Positions 62,114 through 64,000 of a stretch of 64,000 bases of DNA are shown here, piece by piece. The notes below the pieces were generated by a model. That model had not been told where the DNA came from, ran no database searches, and saw nothing but the letters and a program-made list of their open reading frames with translations. Source of the DNA: Pardosa pseudoannulata (lineage: Eukaryota; Arthropoda; Arachnida; Araneae; Lycosidae); NCBI GenBank assembly GCA_032207245.1, contig CM063500.1:38831987-38895986 (forward strand), read 5' to 3'. Numbering within the stretch: the first letter of the stretch is position 1; the number at the start of each line of letters is the position of its first letter. The translations under genes and the position numbers were made by a program.

Positions 62114-63507
62114 CAGGGGTCGGCAACCTGTTTGTCCTTAAGGGCGCAATACTAAATTTGAAAATCACCAAGAGGGCATATTTTACAGATAATCAACAGG
62201 TATAAATAGGCATTTAAAAAAAAAAAAAAAAAAAAAAACAGATTTCTTATAACTTTATTTAGTTGGTGTCATACATAATGATACATATAATTCAGTGTGA
62301 AACTTGGGTGTCCATATTTTCAGCTAATTTCTTATAATTGGGGATATATTTAGAGTTCCCGGTCCTTAAACAATTATCTAAATGTGAGTCATTAAGCTTT
62401 GTTCGGTATTTTGATTTGAAATATTTCATATTTGAGAACAAAGCCTCGAAATTGTATGTTGTTGCACAATATGAATAAATTTTTAGCGCACATTTCCTTA
62501 AAATAGGATACTTATTTTCATCGACTAACATTCCAAAACATTTTATCGTTACTATGCGGTTTTAAAATAATATCACTTTGCAAGTTTATTATTTCTAATT
62601 CTAGGTCTTCGATATTATGAAGCTTGAAATACACTGAAACTATTTCAAGGACATCATCTTCAGTAACATTGAATGGATTTGTGAAAAATCTTAGAACGGG
62701 TTCTAAGGCTTGTAAAATCTTCAAATCTAAAAGAAAACTCCTCTATTAGCTTATCTATAATTTCTAAATATGATGTAGCAGTAAAATTTTTATTATTCAA
62801 ATTTAAACTCTCAACAGTATATTTTATATTTGGGAAATGGGATAATGATTTTTAGATGAATAGATGGGATTTCAACAACACTAACTTGCATTTGAATGCA
62901 TTTACTGCACTAATCATGTCAGCGATATGCTGATTTTTCCCTTGTATTTTTAAATTTAATTCATTCAACTTTGCCGTTACATCTGCCAGAAATCCGTGGT
63001 CGATTAGCCAATCCTTATTTTCTAATTGCTCGTAAAATTTGCCTCTTGATGCAATAAATTCCTTTATTTGTGGCAAAATCATGACAAATCGCTCAAGTAT
63101 TTTACCTCTGCTCAGCCACCTCACTTCAGTATGTAAAAGAAGATCTGTGAACTGAACGTTCTCATCTTCTAAAAGTAATTTAAACAATCTGTGTTGCATA
63201 GCTCCCGATCTTATGGAATTAATAATTTTTGTTACTATCGTAAATACGTGTTGAAAACAGTGGTCTATTGGAAACACGATCACACACTAACAAAAAATAC
63301 GTGAGTGCTATTAGATAAGCTCAAGGTTAGCAAACTGCTAATCTATGCACAATCCTAAACTCAACTGACTACTTGCTATATATCGCCATTTGACAAGAGT
63401 GAGTAAATTGCTCTGGCTATCATACATTTTCATTAGTCCAGTGAGGGCGCATTAAAAATCGATCGGGGGCGCCATGGCGCCCACGGGTGCCGCATTGCCT
63501 ACCCCTG
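62114..63507 (-). mobile_element. hAT element, 1.39 kb, internally deleted, with broken transposase
   Basis: The termini are CAGGGGTCGGCAACC (62114) and, inverted, CAGGGGTAGGCAATG (ending 63507). They are flanked by ctctcaat (62106-62113) and ctctaaat (63508-63515), an 8-bp target duplication with one mismatch. The latter fits the nnnTAnnn preference of Buster-type hATs. The right end carries GGGGGCGCCATGGCGCCC, a GC-rich subterminal palindrome. A homopolymer A run at about 62217-62239 lies inside. The coding content is described separately. Confidence 0.9.
62292..63283 (-). pseudogene. hAT transposase C-terminal half, frameshifted
   Basis: The minus strand shows LLHTEVRWLSRGKILERF (63115-63168), the conserved block of the catalytic region in ZBED/GTF2IRD2/SCAND3-like hAT transposases. 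Further on comes FEALFSNMKYFKSKYRTKLN, the hATC dimerisation motif. The reading frame breaks near 62850 and again near 62525. The BED finger and the N-terminal half are missing, because only about 220 bp separate the first preserved residues from the TIR. It cannot make an active enzyme. Confidence 0.88.
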
Positions 63508-63515
63508 CTCTAAAT

Positions 63516-64000
63516 AATTACTGCCCTTTTATTGCACAAATGTTGTATAGTTACATTAACAGTAAAGGAATAATACTCACCGAAAAAAAAATTATATATT
63601 AAAAGATTACTAAAATGGGAATAAATCTTTATTCATAATAAAAGGGAAGATTTTAATTCAACTAAAAACAAATGCATAATTAATAATTTTGTATTACAAC
63701 TATAACAAAATCACAGAAAACTTTAAAATTATGAAGGTTTTTCTCTTCATTTCAAATTTACATCCCCTTTGCTCATTCAATTTTTTGATGTTTATAATAA
63801 AAAAATATAGATTTTTAATTTGATATACCATTACGACAGATGAATTATACTCAACTGTTGACAACTCACTAACACTAATATTAAAGCTTTAAGTAGAATT
63901 AAAAAATAAATTTGAATGGTCTTTAGAAATTTCAATAACAGTTATACAAAATTCCTGGTGTACTAAACTGTAATAAACAAGAATCTATGACAAAATAAAT
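63516..64000. other. AT-rich sequence, nothing recognised
   Basis: No exon, repeat family or signal was recognised up to the window edge. Confidence 0.5.

Overview
This is a eukaryotic nuclear window, very AT-rich. It has spliced genes, long introns and a dense layer of transposon copies. The two genes and the mix of tRNA-derived SINEs, hAT, PIF/Harbinger, Merlin, Helitron and Ty3/gypsy sequence fit an arthropod. A chelicerate such as a spider is my best guess, but that is inference and not proven here.

Region 1 (about 4.1-25.9 kb, minus strand) holds the 5' half of the gene for core subunit 1 of the mitochondrial cytochrome bc1 complex (UQCRC1). Seven coding exons join in frame to 302 codons, and the 3' exons lie beyond base 1. 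Exon 3 has been partly duplicated inside the gene in a 1.1 kb tandem repeat. The duplicate still has an open, phase-compatible exon that could replace exon 3. Intron 5 has a GC-AG splice pair. The 10.9 kb first intron carries a complete 4.27 kb hAT-like element, which itself contains SINEs and a nested TTAA/TA-target element. A truncated second hAT copy follows head-to-tail, TIR against TIR. A diverged third copy lies inverted at bases 1-2492 and preserves empty sites for the nested insertions.

Region 2 (25903-34956) is bounded by matching terminal inverted repeats and a TTA target duplication. I read it as a 9 kb PIF/Harbinger element that landed about 0.5 kb upstream of the UQCRC1 start codon. 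It keeps one exon of a HARBI1-like protein and is filled with other elements: two Helitron-like copies, a Merlin transposase fragment, a hairpin MITE, SINE pieces and a long TA array. Next to it, at 35.0-37.95 kb, lies a decayed Ty3/gypsy pol.

Region 3 (40.7-54.5 kb, minus strand) has six separate C2H2 zinc-finger exons. Each starts at a phase-1 splice acceptor, encodes two or three fingers and ends in its own stop codon. This is the layout of mutually exclusive terminal exons in BTB-zinc-finger loci such as longitudinals lacking or broad. The shared 5' exons are not visible and probably lie to the right of the window. The rest (54.5-64 kb) looks intronic, with microsatellites and one internally deleted hAT element carrying a broken transposase.

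No rRNA, functional tRNA gene, CRISPR array or bacterial-type operon is present.
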